DNA of 64,000 nt from assembly GCA_965200375.1 (NCBI GenBank), contig OZ241353.1, positions 1,488,001 to 1,552,000 on the forward strand. Direction: 5' to 3'. The position numbers and the translations under genes are program-made. Shown one piece after another: positions 45,728-55,211 of the stretch; the stretch's first letter is position 1; every line of letters begins with the position of its first letter. Source of the stretch: VXYL01 sp965200375. Lineage in GTDB: Bacteria > Pseudomonadota > Gammaproteobacteria > Pseudomonadales > Azotimanducaceae. The notes under the pieces were generated by a model. It ran no database searches. It had not been told where the DNA came from and was given only the letters and a program-made list of their open reading frames with translations.

Positions 45728-46300
45728 TCAGGCCAGTCGAAAGCGCGTGCCGGCGCTCCACACGGCCACTTCGCCGTTCGGTTGCTCGGTCGCGAGGGCC
45801 GCCAAGCGATAGAACGCCGGCCGGGCGATGAGCGCCTTGAGACCGCGGCGAACCTCCACGTAGGGGCGCGGTTCGCCGGCGCGATCCGCCACGACGATGG
45901 GATGCGCTGCATCCGCAACCACCGCATCGCCGACGTTGGTGCGGAAGGCGATGCGCATGGCGGTGCCCACCCCTTCGGCCTCCATGTCCGTGGCGACGAA
46001 CGGCGCGTCGTCCACCTGGATAAGCAGCTTCTCCGCCGGCGTGACGAGGTAGTGCGCGCCATCGTCGAGGCGCAGAACGCTCGCGAACAGCTTCGCAATC
46101 GCGAAGCGCTTGATGCGATCGCCGTCGTGGTACCAGTCGCCGTTGGCGTCGATGCGGATGTCTATGGTGCCGGTGCGGGCGGGGCACCACTGGGCGACCG
46201 GCGGCAGCGAGCGATCCTCGGCCGCCGCGAGCAGCTGCTTGAAAGCGCTGCCGGAACCCGGCGCGTCCTGGGACGCAGTGCCTCGCCGGGCGCCGGGCAC
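45728..46300 (-). CDS. DUF1285 domain-containing protein
   Basis: The 190-residue protein fits the DUF1285 pattern: PPVAQWCPARTGTIDIRIDANGDWYHDGDRI (residues about 33-63), then KRFAIAKLFASVLRLDDGAHYLVTPAEK and a long beta-rich end. These cytosolic proteins of proteobacteria are uncharacterised. It lies 6 bp after moaA ends. Confidence 0.85.
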   Translation of the reverse strand: MPGARRGTASQDAPGSGSAFKQLLAAAEDRSLPPVAQWCPARTGTIDIRIDANGDWYHDGDRIKRFAIAKLFASVLRLDDGAHYLVTPAEKLLIQVDDAPFVATDMEAEGVGTAMRIAFRTNVGDAVVADAAHPIVVADRAGEPRPYVEVRRGLKALIARPAFYRLAALATEQPNGEVAVWSAGTRFRLA

Positions 46301-46306
46301 CGCCGA

Positions 46307-47272
46307 CTACCCGCCGATGAACTTCATCACCGTCACCTCGCCCTTGAACGCCAGCGGCTGCTTGTCCGCCAGGGCGCCGAGCAGACGCTGCTGCAGGAGG
46401 GCTCGGGCCTGCTCCTCCGGCAACGCCAGCACATCGGCCATCGGATGGTGCTTGCTGCTCGACAGACAGCCGTACAGGTAGCCGTTCGAAGACAGGCGCA
46501 GGCGCGTGCAGGAGGCGCAGAAGGGCTCGGACTCGTTGGCGATGATGCCGAAGGTGCCGCGGCCCGGTATCTCGTAGCGCACCGCGGTGGCGTCGTAGGC
46601 GGCGTCCGTGCGGGCGAACTCGTAGCGGCCGGCGACCAGGGCCAGGATGTCGTCCATGCCGAAGAACTGGCGCTGGTAGCTGGCGCTGTGCTTGAGGTGC
46701 CCCATGTTCATCAGCTCGATGTAGCGCAGTTCGATGCCCCGGGCCAGGCAGTAATCCAGCATCGGCAGGATCTGATCGACGTTCACGCCCCGCATCGGCA
46801 CCATGTTGACCTTCACCCGCAGGCCGGCGGCGAGCATCCGTTCCATGCCGTCGAGCACGGTCGCAAGATCCCCGCTCTTGGCTATCGCCCGAAACGCCAA
46901 GGGATTCAAGGTGTCCAGGCTGATGTTGATGCGCTTGAGGCCAGCCTCGGCGATGAGCGCCGCCTTGCGCGGCAGCAGCTGGCCGTTGGTGGTGACGGAC
47001 ACGTCCGCCAGGGGCAGTTCCATCACCGCCGGCAGGAAAGCGTCGAACTTCGCCGACAGCAGCGGCTCCCCGCCGGTGATGCGCAGCTTGTCGACGCCAG
47101 CCACGTCCATCAGCAGCCGCACGGCCCGCAGCAGCGCATCGGCGTCGAGTTCCGCCACCGCCGCTTGCAGGCGCCGGCCGTTCGGCACGCAGTAGGTGCA
47201 GGCGTAGTTGCAGGCCGCCGTCAGGCTTACGCGCAGGTTGCGGAACCGGCGTCCCTGGGCGTCGACGATCAT
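46307..47272 (-). CDS. moaA: GTP 3',8-cyclase MoaA
   Basis: Radical-SAM enzyme for the first step of molybdenum cofactor synthesis. The 321-residue protein has the N-terminal cluster motif CNYACTYC (C21, C25, C28). The C-terminal cluster CASCTRLRLSSNGYLYGC spans residues about 246-263. The terminal GG tail enters the active site. MoaC, MoaD and MoaE are not nearby; the MobA-like and XdhC genes at 48747-50379 are functionally related. Confidence 0.95.
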   Translation of the reverse strand: MIVDAQGRRFRNLRVSLTAACNYACTYCVPNGRRLQAAVAELDADALLRAVRLLMDVAGVDKLRITGGEPLLSAKFDAFLPAVMELPLADVSVTTNGQLLPRKAALIAEAGLKRINISLDTLNPLAFRAIAKSGDLATVLDGMERMLAAGLRVKVNMVPMRGVNVDQILPMLDYCLARGIELRYIELMNMGHLKHSASYQRQFFGMDDILALVAGRYEFARTDAAYDATAVRYEIPGRGTFGIIANESEPFCASCTRLRLSSNGYLYGCLSSSKHHPMADVLALPEEQARALLQQRLLGALADKQPLAFKGEVTVMKFIGG

Positions 47273-47281
47273 GGCGGCTCT

Positions 47282-48715
47282 CTACGCATCCGCCGCATCA
47301 TACGCGCCGGCACTGCTGGGGTGCAGCGCCGCCGCCAGCGCGGCGACGAATCCATTCGCCCAGAATACGCCGTTCGAACCTTTCACCAACACGCTGTCCC
47401 CAGGCCGCAGGAGCTCGGCGCAACGCGCCGCGAGGGCGGCATCGGCGGTCTCGACGTGGCCGAGCCGCTGCGCCGGCGGCAGCGTGGCGTAGAGGGCGCC
47501 CATGCGCTCGCCGACGCAGACGAGCCCCGACAGGCCGCGGCAGTCCGTCGCCAGGGCCTCGTGATAGCGGGCCGAGTCCGCGCCGAGCTCGTGCATGTCG
47601 CCGAGGATCGCGAAGCGCCGTGCGCCGCCTGCGAGGGGCGCAGCGGCGAAAGCGCGCAACGTCGCCGTCATGCTGGCCGGATTCGCGTTGTAGCTCTCGT
47701 CGATGACCCGTACGCCGCCGGCCAGGAAGGCGTTGCCGCGCCCCCGGGGCACGGTCAACGCCGACAAGCGGGCCAGATTGGCGAGGGGCAGATCCAAGGC
47801 CAGCAGCACGGCCGCCGCGGCCGCCACGCTCTCGGCGCGATGCCGTCCGCCCCCCGGCACCGGCGCAGTTGCGCGGCCGGTCGGCGTTGCCAGTTCCGCG
47901 ACGGCCCGTTCGCTCCGCCCTTCCGTCCCGCCCGCGCCGCCCGCTTCCTCCGTGACGCCAAGCAGGCGCACGTCGGCGGCCTCGTCGGCATTGCCGAAGA
48001 CGATCGTCCTGGCGGGGTGGTCCACCGTCGCGCTGGCAGCCCGCACCAGCGTGCCGCGGCTGCCAAGGCCCTCGGCAATGGCCGCCTTCTCCTGGGCAAT
48101 GGCGGCGAGCGAGCCGAAGTGGCCGATGTGCGCCGGCTGGACATTGAGCAGTACGGCGACATCCGGGGCCGCCAGTTGCGAGAGCGGCCCGATCTCCCCC
48201 GGATGGTTGGTGCCGATCTCGAGTACCACCGCTGGGGCCTCCCGGGGCGCCAGGGCCAAGGACAGCGGCACGCCGATGTGGTTGTTCAGGCTGCCCGGCG
48301 TGGCGAAAGCGTCGAGCGCCGCGGCCAGAAACGACTTCGCGGTCGTCTTGCCGCTGCTGCCGGTGACGGCTACCACCGGGCCCTTCAGGCGCCGCCGGGC
48401 GGCGCGCCCGAGCTGCCACAGCCCGTCAAGGGTGTCGTCCACCACAAGGGCCGGAACGGCGTAGTCGCCGGGCCGGCTCGCCAGCACCGCCGCCGCGCCT
48501 TTGGCCACCGCGTCGGCGATGAAGTCGTGGCCGTCGCGGTTCGACCGGCTGGTGGCGGAGAATCGTGGGCCGGGATCCCCGGCGAGGGCGACGAACAGTT
48601 CCCCCGGCGCGATCCGGCGCGAGTCGATGCAGATGCCGGCGACGTCGGGGCCGGCAGCCGTACGCTGTCCGAGCGCCGCCGCCAGTTCGGGAAACGACCA
48701 CAGCACCGCGCTCAC
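47282..48715 (-). CDS. murF: UDP-N-acetylmuramoyl-tripeptide--D-Ala-D-Ala ligase MurF
   Basis: Last cytosolic ligation step of the peptidoglycan precursor. The 477-residue Mur ligase has ICIDSRRIAPGELFVALAG, P-loop VAVTGSSGKTTAKSFL (residues about 115-130), EIGTNHPGEIGPLSQLAAPDVAVLLNV (middle domain) and VIDESYNANPASM. It stands alone, not in a dcw cluster, which is unusual for murF. Confidence 0.95.
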   Translation of the reverse strand: MSAVLWSFPELAAALGQRTAAGPDVAGICIDSRRIAPGELFVALAGDPGPRFSATSRSNRDGHDFIADAVAKGAAAVLASRPGDYAVPALVVDDTLDGLWQLGRAARRRLKGPVVAVTGSSGKTTAKSFLAAALDAFATPGSLNNHIGVPLSLALAPREAPAVVLEIGTNHPGEIGPLSQLAAPDVAVLLNVQPAHIGHFGSLAAIAQEKAAIAEGLGSRGTLVRAASATVDHPARTIVFGNADEAADVRLLGVTEEAGGAGGTEGRSERAVAELATPTGRATAPVPGGGRHRAESVAAAAAVLLALDLPLANLARLSALTVPRGRGNAFLAGGVRVIDESYNANPASMTATLRAFAAAPLAGGARRFAILGDMHELGADSARYHEALATDCRGLSGLVCVGERMGALYATLPPAQRLGHVETADAALAARCAELLRPGDSVLVKGSNGVFWANGFVAALAAALHPSSAGAYDAADA

Positions 48716-48746
48716 CCGGCTACTTGACCACAGGCCTGCCTTGCAC

Positions 48747-49340
48747 TCAAGGGTGCGTACTACAAGCGCGACCGGTTTCGCGAGACGGCGCCGGCGGAGC
48801 GTCGAAGTCGCGCAGGACGCCGTTGTCGTCCACGTCCAGGTGCAGCACGCGCTCGTGCTCGGCGACGATGCGGCGCGCGCCCTGGTCGCCGTTCAGGCGC
48901 TGCATCGCGTCGAACAACGCTGCCGGGAAGGCGATCGGATTGCCTGCCCGGCCACGGCAGCGGGGCCTGACGACGTAATCGGGCGCCGCCGCAAGTGCCG
49001 TGGCAAGGCGGTGCAGCGTCGCAGGTTCGACCAGCGGCATGTCGCCCAGCCCTATCAGCAGGCCGTCGCAGGCGGCCATCGCTGCCACGCCCGCGGCCAG
49101 CGACCGCGACTGGCCCAGCGCGGCGTCCGGCGCCAGCACCACGCGGCAGTTCGCGGCGGCAACGAGTTCGGCCGCCGCGGCTTCGCCGGGCCGCAGCACG
49201 GCCGCCACGTCGGCGAACACGCTGCGATAGGCGCCGAGCGTTCGGGCCAGCATCGGCATCCCGTCCAGGTCGTGGAAGCGCTTGTCGCTGCCGAAGCGTC
49301 GGGATGCTCCCGCCGCCAGCACCACGGCGCCGACCTTCAC
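48747..49340 (-). CDS. MobA/MocA-like molybdenum cofactor nucleotidyltransferase
   Basis: The 197-residue NTP transferase has the signature VGAVVLAAGASRRFGSDKRF at residues about 3-22, then LGQSRSLAAGV, LLIGLGDMPLVEPAT and NPIAFPAALF. The GTG start (49338-49340) follows the XdhC gene. Members of this type attach CMP or GMP to molybdopterin for xanthine-oxidase-family enzymes. The pairing with XdhC supports that role. Confidence 0.85.
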   Translation of the reverse strand: MKVGAVVLAAGASRRFGSDKRFHDLDGMPMLARTLGAYRSVFADVAAVLRPGEAAAAELVAAANCRVVLAPDAALGQSRSLAAGVAAMAACDGLLIGLGDMPLVEPATLHRLATALAAAPDYVVRPRCRGRAGNPIAFPAALFDAMQRLNGDQGARRIVAEHERVLHLDVDDNGVLRDFDAPPAPSRETGRACSTHP

Positions 49341-49383
49341 GAGTTCGTCGGCCGCCGCGGACCGGTGCCGCGCGACGGCGGGG

Positions 49384-50379
49384 CTAGGCCGCCAGCTCGA
49401 CCAGCGCCGCACGCGCCTCGGCATCCTGGCGCTGGCGCACGGCGGTGATCTCCGCAACCACGGCGACGGCGATCTCCGGCGGCGTCTTGCTGCCGATGGG
49501 CAGTCCGATGGGGGCCCGCAGCCGTGCCAGCTCGGCGGGCGCGACGTCCAGCGCCAGCAGGCGTTCGCGGCGTTTGGCGGAGGTGCGTGCGGAGCCCATG
49601 GCGCCAACGTAGAAGGCGTCCGTCTTCAGCGCTTCCATCATGCCCATGTCGTCGATGCGCGGATCGTGGTTGAGGGCCACGACCGCGGAGTACCGATCCG
49701 CCGCGTAGGCGCGCACGGCGTCGTCGGGCATGTCGCGGATCTTCCGTACCCCGACGGGCGCTTCGAAGTCGTCGAGACGTTCTCGACGCGGGTCGCAGAC
49801 CACCACCCGGTAGCCGAGCGCCAGCGCCATCTCCGCCACGTAGGCGGCCACCATGTTGGTGCCGATGACGAACAGCTGGTACTGGGGGCCGTAGGTCTGC
49901 ACGAGCACGCCGGCGTCGTGGTCGTAGCGCAGTGCCGCGTGCCGGTCCACGTTCCTGGCTTCGTGACGGCCGCTGCGCAGCCGCAGCGTGCGTTCCACGC
50001 ATCGCCGGGCCGCCAGCCTCTCCGTCAAGTGGTCGAAGTGGGCGGCGGCGGCCGGCGCGAGGGGTTCGACGACGATGTCGAGATGCCCGCCGCAGGGCAG
50101 GCCTAGTGCCTCGGCCTCGGCTTCCGTCTCGCCGAAGCGCAGGAACTGCGGCCGCTCCCGCGCCAATTCGCCGGCGGCCAGCCTGGCGAGAAGATCGTCC
50201 TCGACGCAGCCGCCGGAGAGCGACCCCACCAGGCGACCGCGTCGATCGCATGTCAGCAGCGAACCGACCGGCCGGGGCGAGGAACCATAGGTGGCCACCA
50301 CCGTCGCCAGCCAGCACGCCTCGCCGTCGCGCAGCCAGTCCCGCGCCTGGCCGACAACCTGTTGATCTACCGCCTGCAC
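49384..50379 (-). CDS. XdhC/CoxI-family molybdoenzyme accessory protein
   Basis: The 331-residue protein has the N-terminal XdhC domain (ATVVATYGSSPRPVGSLL, LVGSLSGGCVEDDLL) and the C-terminal Rossmann domain (FVIGTNMVAAYVAEMALALGYRVVVCDPR; YVGAMGSARTSAKRR). XdhC binds sulfurated molybdenum cofactor and inserts it into xanthine-dehydrogenase-type enzymes. It starts with GTG. The client enzyme is not in this window. Confidence 0.92.
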   Translation of the reverse strand: MQAVDQQVVGQARDWLRDGEACWLATVVATYGSSPRPVGSLLTCDRRGRLVGSLSGGCVEDDLLARLAAGELARERPQFLRFGETEAEAEALGLPCGGHLDIVVEPLAPAAAAHFDHLTERLAARRCVERTLRLRSGRHEARNVDRHAALRYDHDAGVLVQTYGPQYQLFVIGTNMVAAYVAEMALALGYRVVVCDPRRERLDDFEAPVGVRKIRDMPDDAVRAYAADRYSAVVALNHDPRIDDMGMMEALKTDAFYVGAMGSARTSAKRRERLLALDVAPAELARLRAPIGLPIGSKTPPEIAVAVVAEITAVRQRQDAEARAALVELAA

Positions 50380-50394
50380 TTGCCATCCTTTGCT

Positions 50395-50697
50395 CTAGCT
50401 GCCCGCCTCGAGGGCCGAGACGCGCTCGCGCACGTCGGCCACGTCGCGCCGTTGGTCGCGCAGTTCGGCGCGGATGTCGGCGAACAGGGTCTCCATGCTG
50501 CCCCGCAAGTCCGCGATCTCCGTCTTGACGCCGGCAACGTCCGCCTTGACGCCGCTTTCCACGCGGTCAAGTCCGGCCTTGACGGCCGCCACGTCCGCCT
50601 TGACGCCCCCCAGTTCCTCGCCGAGATAGTAGGTCGCCCCGACCAGCGCTAGCACCACCGCCACCACCGCGGCCCACCGCTCGATCTTCTCGCCCAT
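50395..50697 (-). CDS. Small membrane-anchored coiled-coil protein
   Basis: The 100-residue protein has one N-terminal membrane helix (WAAVVAVVLALVGATYYL, residues 8-25). A regular amphipathic coiled coil follows, built of 11-residue-like repeats (GVKADVAAVKAGLDRVESG, then GVKADVAGVKTEIADLRGS), to the end. It has no recognised family. The hydrophilic part would face the periplasm or cytosol as an elongated rod. An 18-bp tandem duplication lies just upstream. Confidence 0.6.
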   Translation of the reverse strand: MGEKIERWAAVVAVVLALVGATYYLGEELGGVKADVAAVKAGLDRVESGVKADVAGVKTEIADLRGSMETLFADIRAELRDQRRDVADVRERVSALEAGS

Positions 50698-50710
50698 GTC
50701 AATATCCCCG

Positions 50711-50746
50711 CGCCGTCAGTGTCACAAGCGCCGTCAGTGTCACAAG
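50711..50746. repeat. 18-bp tandem direct repeat
   Basis: CGCCGTCAGTGTCACAAG occurs twice in perfect tandem (50711-50728, 50729-50746), immediately upstream of the coiled-coil gene, where its promoter should be. Confidence 0.85.
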
Positions 50747-51061
50747 CATAGCGCAGACGTGGCCCCGATCATGCGTCGGCGAGCGCTGCCTTCCGGGCCG
50801 CCTCGCCGCCGTGCATCTTGTGACGGTTGGCCACCGGCGCTAGACGCGCGCACCAGGCTGGCCAGGTAGTCGCGCCACGCTTTGCGCTCGGCGCTCGGCG
50901 TTGGCCGGTGCGCCGCCTTGTGGCAGGCGCTACAGACGGAGGACAAGGTTGGCCGGATCGTCGGTGCCACCGGTGGCCAACGGCCGAACATGATGCACCT
51001 CGGTAGCCACGCGGCCGCACCGGCTCGGACACCCAAGTGCGCCCACCTTCGCCTCGCACAT
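50740..51061 (-). pseudogene. Frameshifted HNH endonuclease gene
   Basis: From the ATG at 51059-51061 one frame reads CGRVATEVHHVRPLATGG and TDDPANL, the first half of an HNH nuclease (VHHVRPL). It then meets a stop near 50930. The next frame supplies the missing half, SSVCSACHKAAHRPTPSAER, and continues to 50740. Skipping one base at the junction restores a full CxxC...HH...N...CxxCH motif. It is a decayed gene or a one-base sequence error. Confidence 0.6.
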
Positions 51062-51190
51062 GTGCGTCGGGGCCCGTCCCTGTGCCGGTGCCCCGCTGTC
51101 CCGAGGCAGCGCCGGCCTGCCGTGCTATGCTCCGCCCTCCGGCCGGACACCAGTACGCACCTGCCCCAACGCCTCCGTGCGAGATCATCC

Positions 51191-53527
51191 ATGCCGCCTG
51201 CCAGCCTAGTTGTCCCCTACGCCGGCCATTGGCCCTCGTCTTCGCCGCGCTTGATGCTGCCTTTGACGCTGCTCCTCGCTCTAGCTGCGCCAGCGACGGC
51301 GCAGAGCGCTGCCGAGGGCCAGGGACGTGTGCTCGAGGAGATCATCGTCACCGCGGAGAAGCGCACCGAGAACCTCCAGCAGCTGCCGCAGGCGATTACC
51401 GCCCAGGCGCCCGAGCAGCTCGACGTCCGCCACATCGTCTCCTTCGTGGACATGAGCGCCACGGTGCCGGGCGTCACGGTGGCCAAGAATGAAGGCTTCA
51501 AGACGGTGATCGCCATCCGCGGCGTCGGCAACGAGGCGAATCAGAACGCCATCGCCAACCCCTCCGTCTCCTACCACCAGGACGGCATCTACGTGGCCTC
51601 GCCCTTCGCGCTGCGGGCGGACTTTCTGGACGTGGAGCGCATCGAGGTGCTGCGCGGGCCGCAGGGCACGCTGTTCGGGCAGAACTCCACCGGCGGGGCG
51701 CTGAACGTGGTCACCTCGGCGCCGGACCCCGGTTCGCGGCACGGCAAGGCGGACCTCACGGTGGGCAACTACAACCTGCGGCGGCTGCGAGCCGCCGTCA
51801 ATCTGCCGCTCGGCGAGGATCTGGCCATGCGCGCGGCCGTCTCCAGCCACCGGCACGACGGCTTCAGCCACAACGTGGTGCTGGACCAGGAGCTCGACCA
51901 GGCGGACAGCATCGGCGGGCGCATTCGGTTGCAGTGGACGCCCGGCGACGGCAGCGCCCGTTTCAACGTCACCGTGCAGCACTACGCGGACAGCACCACC
52001 GGCGCGGCCCAGAAGGGCATTCTGGATCCCACCCTCGGCCCCCGCCGCCTGGCGCAGGACTCCCGGGGCCTCTACGACCTCGAGTCCCGTCTCTACAGCC
52101 TGGTGGCGGAGTGGGATCTGGCCAGCGCCACCTTGAAGTCTCTCACCAGCTACCAGGACGACGACATCGCCATCGTCCGCGACAACGACCGCAACGATCT
52201 CGCCACGCTGCCGCCCTTCGCGCTGGTGCCGGCGGTGTTCGACCCGGAAACCAACCGCCAGCGCACCTTCACCCAGGAGTTCAACGTCATCTCCGCGGAA
52301 CCGCTCGGCGGGCGGCTGGACTGGGTGGTGGGCGCCTTCTACCTCGACACCGCGGTGGACGTGAGCATCCGCGAGTATCTCGATTTCGGCTTCGACGGCA
52401 CCTTTGATCCCATTACGCCGGCGCTGGTGCGCTCCTACGCGCCCGGCGACTACGGCTTCATCTCCGATTCCAAGCCGGAGCGGGAGTCCTTCTCCGCCTA
52501 CGGCCACGGCACCTGGGCCTTGACGCCGCGTACGCGGCTGGTGGCCGGGCTGCGCTACACCAACGACCAGGTGCGCTCCGCGGTGACCAACTTCTTCGGC
52601 CGCGCCGGCACGGCGCTCTTGGCCACGGACAGCAGAGCGACCACCGGCCGCCTGGCGCTGGAAGTGGACCTCCACGAAGACGCCATGGCCTACGGCTCCT
52701 ACACCCGCGGCTTCAAGCCGGGCGGCAGCAACCTGACCTACGGCAGAGAGGACGAGATCGCGCCAATCGTGGTGCTGCCGGTGTACGAGGACGAAGCCAT
52801 CGACGCCTGGGAGGTGGGCGTGAAGACGGACTTCGCCGCCGGCGCCGCCCGCCTGAACGCCGCCGCCTTCTACTACGACTACCGCAACTTGCAGTACCAG
52901 GCCACGGACCCGGAGGTGTTCGAAGGCGGCGTGGGCAACATCCCCCGTTCCGAGAGCTACGGTGCCGAACTGGAGCTGCTGGCGTTTGTCGGCAGCAGCG
53001 TGACGCTGGAAGCGCGCCTCGGCTGGCTCAGCACGGAGATCACCGCTTCCCACCGGGCGCTGGACAACGTGCGCTCGGACGCCGCAACCAACGCGCTGCT
53101 CGCCCAGGGCGAGAATCTGTTCGGCGCCGCCATCCAGCAGGCCCGGGCCGCGGCCATCCGCGACGTGCGCGGCAACGAGCTGGCCAAGACGCCGCGTTTC
53201 ACGGCGGACGTGCTGGTTGGCTACGCCGGGCGGCTTGGCCGCTGGGGGGACTTCAACGCCAGCGTCCAGGCGACTCGACGCGGGCGTTTCTTCCATCGCC
53301 TGTTCAACAATCCGGCAACGGACATCGCGCCTGCCTATACGGTGGTCAACGCGACGCTGCGCGTGCAGCCGTACACCAGCAACTGGTGGCTGACGCTGCT
53401 GGCCACCAACTTGACGGACAAGGCCGGCGTCAACGCGCGCTTCACGGACGTGTTCGGCGTCGGCGCCACTGGCGACGAGCTGATTCCGCCCCGCCAGACG
53501 ATGCTGCGCTTCGGCGTCGACTTCTAG
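51191..53527 (+). CDS. TonB-dependent outer-membrane receptor
   Basis: The 778-residue receptor has a signal peptide (MLPLTLLLALAAPATAQS in the second half of the leader) and a TonB box-like EEIIVTAEKR. The plug domain contains VIAIRGVGNEANQNA and DVERIEVLRGPQGTLFGQNSTGGALNVV (residues about 148-175). A 22-strand type barrel ends in aromatic RFGVDF. The ATG at 51191 is used; 51254 is possible. This subtype (iron-complex receptor-like with AEKR box) is often used for non-siderophore nutrients in aquatic bacteria. The following dioxygenase may act on the imported compound. Confidence 0.93.
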   Translation: MPPASLVVPYAGHWPSSSPRLMLPLTLLLALAAPATAQSAAEGQGRVLEEIIVTAEKRTENLQQLPQAITAQAPEQLDVRHIVSFVDMSATVPGVTVAKNEGFKTVIAIRGVGNEANQNAIANPSVSYHQDGIYVASPFALRADFLDVERIEVLRGPQGTLFGQNSTGGALNVVTSAPDPGSRHGKADLTVGNYNLRRLRAAVNLPLGEDLAMRAAVSSHRHDGFSHNVVLDQELDQADSIGGRIRLQWTPGDGSARFNVTVQHYADSTTGAAQKGILDPTLGPRRLAQDSRGLYDLESRLYSLVAEWDLASATLKSLTSYQDDDIAIVRDNDRNDLATLPPFALVPAVFDPETNRQRTFTQEFNVISAEPLGGRLDWVVGAFYLDTAVDVSIREYLDFGFDGTFDPITPALVRSYAPGDYGFISDSKPERESFSAYGHGTWALTPRTRLVAGLRYTNDQVRSAVTNFFGRAGTALLATDSRATTGRLALEVDLHEDAMAYGSYTRGFKPGGSNLTYGREDEIAPIVVLPVYEDEAIDAWEVGVKTDFAAGAARLNAAAFYYDYRNLQYQATDPEVFEGGVGNIPRSESYGAELELLAFVGSSVTLEARLGWLSTEITASHRALDNVRSDAATNALLAQGENLFGAAIQQARAAAIRDVRGNELAKTPRFTADVLVGYAGRLGRWGDFNASVQATRRGRFFHRLFNNPATDIAPAYTVVNATLRVQPYTSNWWLTLLATNLTDKAGVNARFTDVFGVGATGDELIPPRQTMLRFGVDF

Positions 53528-53597
53528 GCCGGCGGCAGATCATGGCCGCGCCGGCCTCCCTGCGATGCCAAGAAGCGGCCGAACGACGACGCTGACC

Positions 53598-55211
53598 ATG
53601 CCGCGCCGCGACGGTGCGCTCTGCGCCGAGCAACTCGCCGCCTACCTGCGCGACGGCTATGTGGCTTGGCAGCCGCCGGAACTTGACGACGACTTCCACG
53701 CCGCGACGTTCGCGGCCGCATGCGCCCTTCACGATCGCGCCCGCCGGGACGGCGACCGCAGCGCCCACCTGCAGACCATCGGCGACAACCTGCGCGCCCA
53801 GATCCCCGTCCTCGACCGGCTGCTGAACGCGCCCACGGTGCGCGGCGCCTTGGCCAGCGTGCTGGGCGAGGGCTGTCTCCTGCATCCGCACCATTTCGTT
53901 CACGAGAGCACCGCCAACGACCAGAGCTTCCACCAGGACGGCAACCTGCCTTGGAACGAACGCGGCCACTACCGCAGCCACCGCCCCAACTGGGCGATGC
54001 TGTTCTACTACCCCCAGGCGGTTGCGCTCGCCAACGGCCCCACCGAGGTGCTGCCCGGCACCCAGTACTGGACGACGAACTTCGAGAAGGCCGACGGCGG
54101 TTGGCATCCTGGAGACGCGGTGGACAAGGCGCTGCGACCGGAGGAATTGCGGAACACGGTTCTCGCAGCCCGAGACCGGCGCATCGCCGAAGTGGCGGCG
54201 TCCCTCGGCGTTGGCGGCCTGCGGCGGCAGCGGCTGGCGCTGCCCGCCGGCAGCGTGGTGCTGGCGCACTACGACCTCATGCATCGCGGCTGCCGAGCCG
54301 CCGAGGCTGCCCTGGACGCTGGCGAACGCCGGTTCATGTTCAAGTTCTACTACCTGCGAACCGCGGATCCGCCCTCGGCCGAAGCCCCTGTGCCGGCGCC
54401 CCCGTTCGCGGACTCGGGGCCGATCGGCGGCATCGCCACGGACATCTGGCACTGGCTGCATGGCCACGTCGGCTGGCGCCGGAGCGTGGCGAGCGCGGAC
54501 CAGGTCCGCCGCGTGCAAGCCGCCGCAGCCGAGGACGAACGTGTGCCGCTGGCCTACGAGATCGGCTGGCTGGCGCGGCAGGACGAGTCGATTCGCCGGC
54601 AGCTTGCGGACCTGCTCCGTGCGCAGGACGAGGCCGTGCGCCGCGCCATGGTGTACGCCGCCGGAATCTGCGGCGCCACCTGCGCCCCGGGCGTCCGGGC
54701 GGCGCTTGGCAGCGACGATGCCCGAGTGCGGCGAGCGGCCGTTGGCGCCGCCGGCGAGGCCCGGCTGACGGCTGACGCCGTAGTCGAACGGCTATTCGAG
54801 CTGCTGGAAACGGACGCCGATGCGCTGGTGCGCTCCAACGCCGCCTACGCCCTCGGCAGCATCGCCCGGCAGGCGCCGGCGGCGGTGCCGGCGGCGCGCC
54901 TGCTGGCGCGCCTGGACCCGGCGCAGGAACCAGACAACACCACCAGCGGCGGTCTGCCCCGGTCCACGGTGCGGGCGGACGTCGCCTACGCCTTGGCCAA
55001 CGCCTATCTGACGGATGCGGACCTTGGGGCCCTGGCCGAACGCGGCCTGCGCGATTCGGACCGGTACGTGCGCGGGCTGGCGGTGGCGGTGCTCGAGCGC
55101 AAGGCCCGGGAGCGCGCCCCGCGGTGGCTTGGCGCGTTGACGCGGGATTTGGCCGCGGCGCGCTTCAATCCGCACCCGGCTCTCGCCGCTGCTCCGCAAG
55201 GCGCTGTTTGA
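53598..55211 (+). CDS. Phytanoyl-CoA dioxygenase-like protein with HEAT-repeat C-terminus
   Basis: The protein is 537 residues from the ATG at 53598. The N-terminal half is an Fe(II)/2-oxoglutarate dioxygenase-like fold: iron ligands H112 and D114 in SFHQDGN, the distal H229 in DLMHRG, and a late arginine in RRFMFKFYYLR. The C-terminal half (about 310-530) is helical HEAT-like repeats (VRRAMVYAAGI, VRRAAVGAAGEARL, VRSNAAYALGSIA, VRADVAYALANAYL). The combination suggests a dioxygenase with its own protein-binding scaffold. It lies 70 bp after the TonB receptor. Confidence 0.82.
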   Translation: MPRRDGALCAEQLAAYLRDGYVAWQPPELDDDFHAATFAAACALHDRARRDGDRSAHLQTIGDNLRAQIPVLDRLLNAPTVRGALASVLGEGCLLHPHHFVHESTANDQSFHQDGNLPWNERGHYRSHRPNWAMLFYYPQAVALANGPTEVLPGTQYWTTNFEKADGGWHPGDAVDKALRPEELRNTVLAARDRRIAEVAASLGVGGLRRQRLALPAGSVVLAHYDLMHRGCRAAEAALDAGERRFMFKFYYLRTADPPSAEAPVPAPPFADSGPIGGIATDIWHWLHGHVGWRRSVASADQVRRVQAAAAEDERVPLAYEIGWLARQDESIRRQLADLLRAQDEAVRRAMVYAAGICGATCAPGVRAALGSDDARVRRAAVGAAGEARLTADAVVERLFELLETDADALVRSNAAYALGSIARQAPAAVPAARLLARLDPAQEPDNTTSGGLPRSTVRADVAYALANAYLTDADLGALAERGLRDSDRYVRGLAVAVLERKARERAPRWLGALTRDLAAARFNPHPALAAAPQGAV

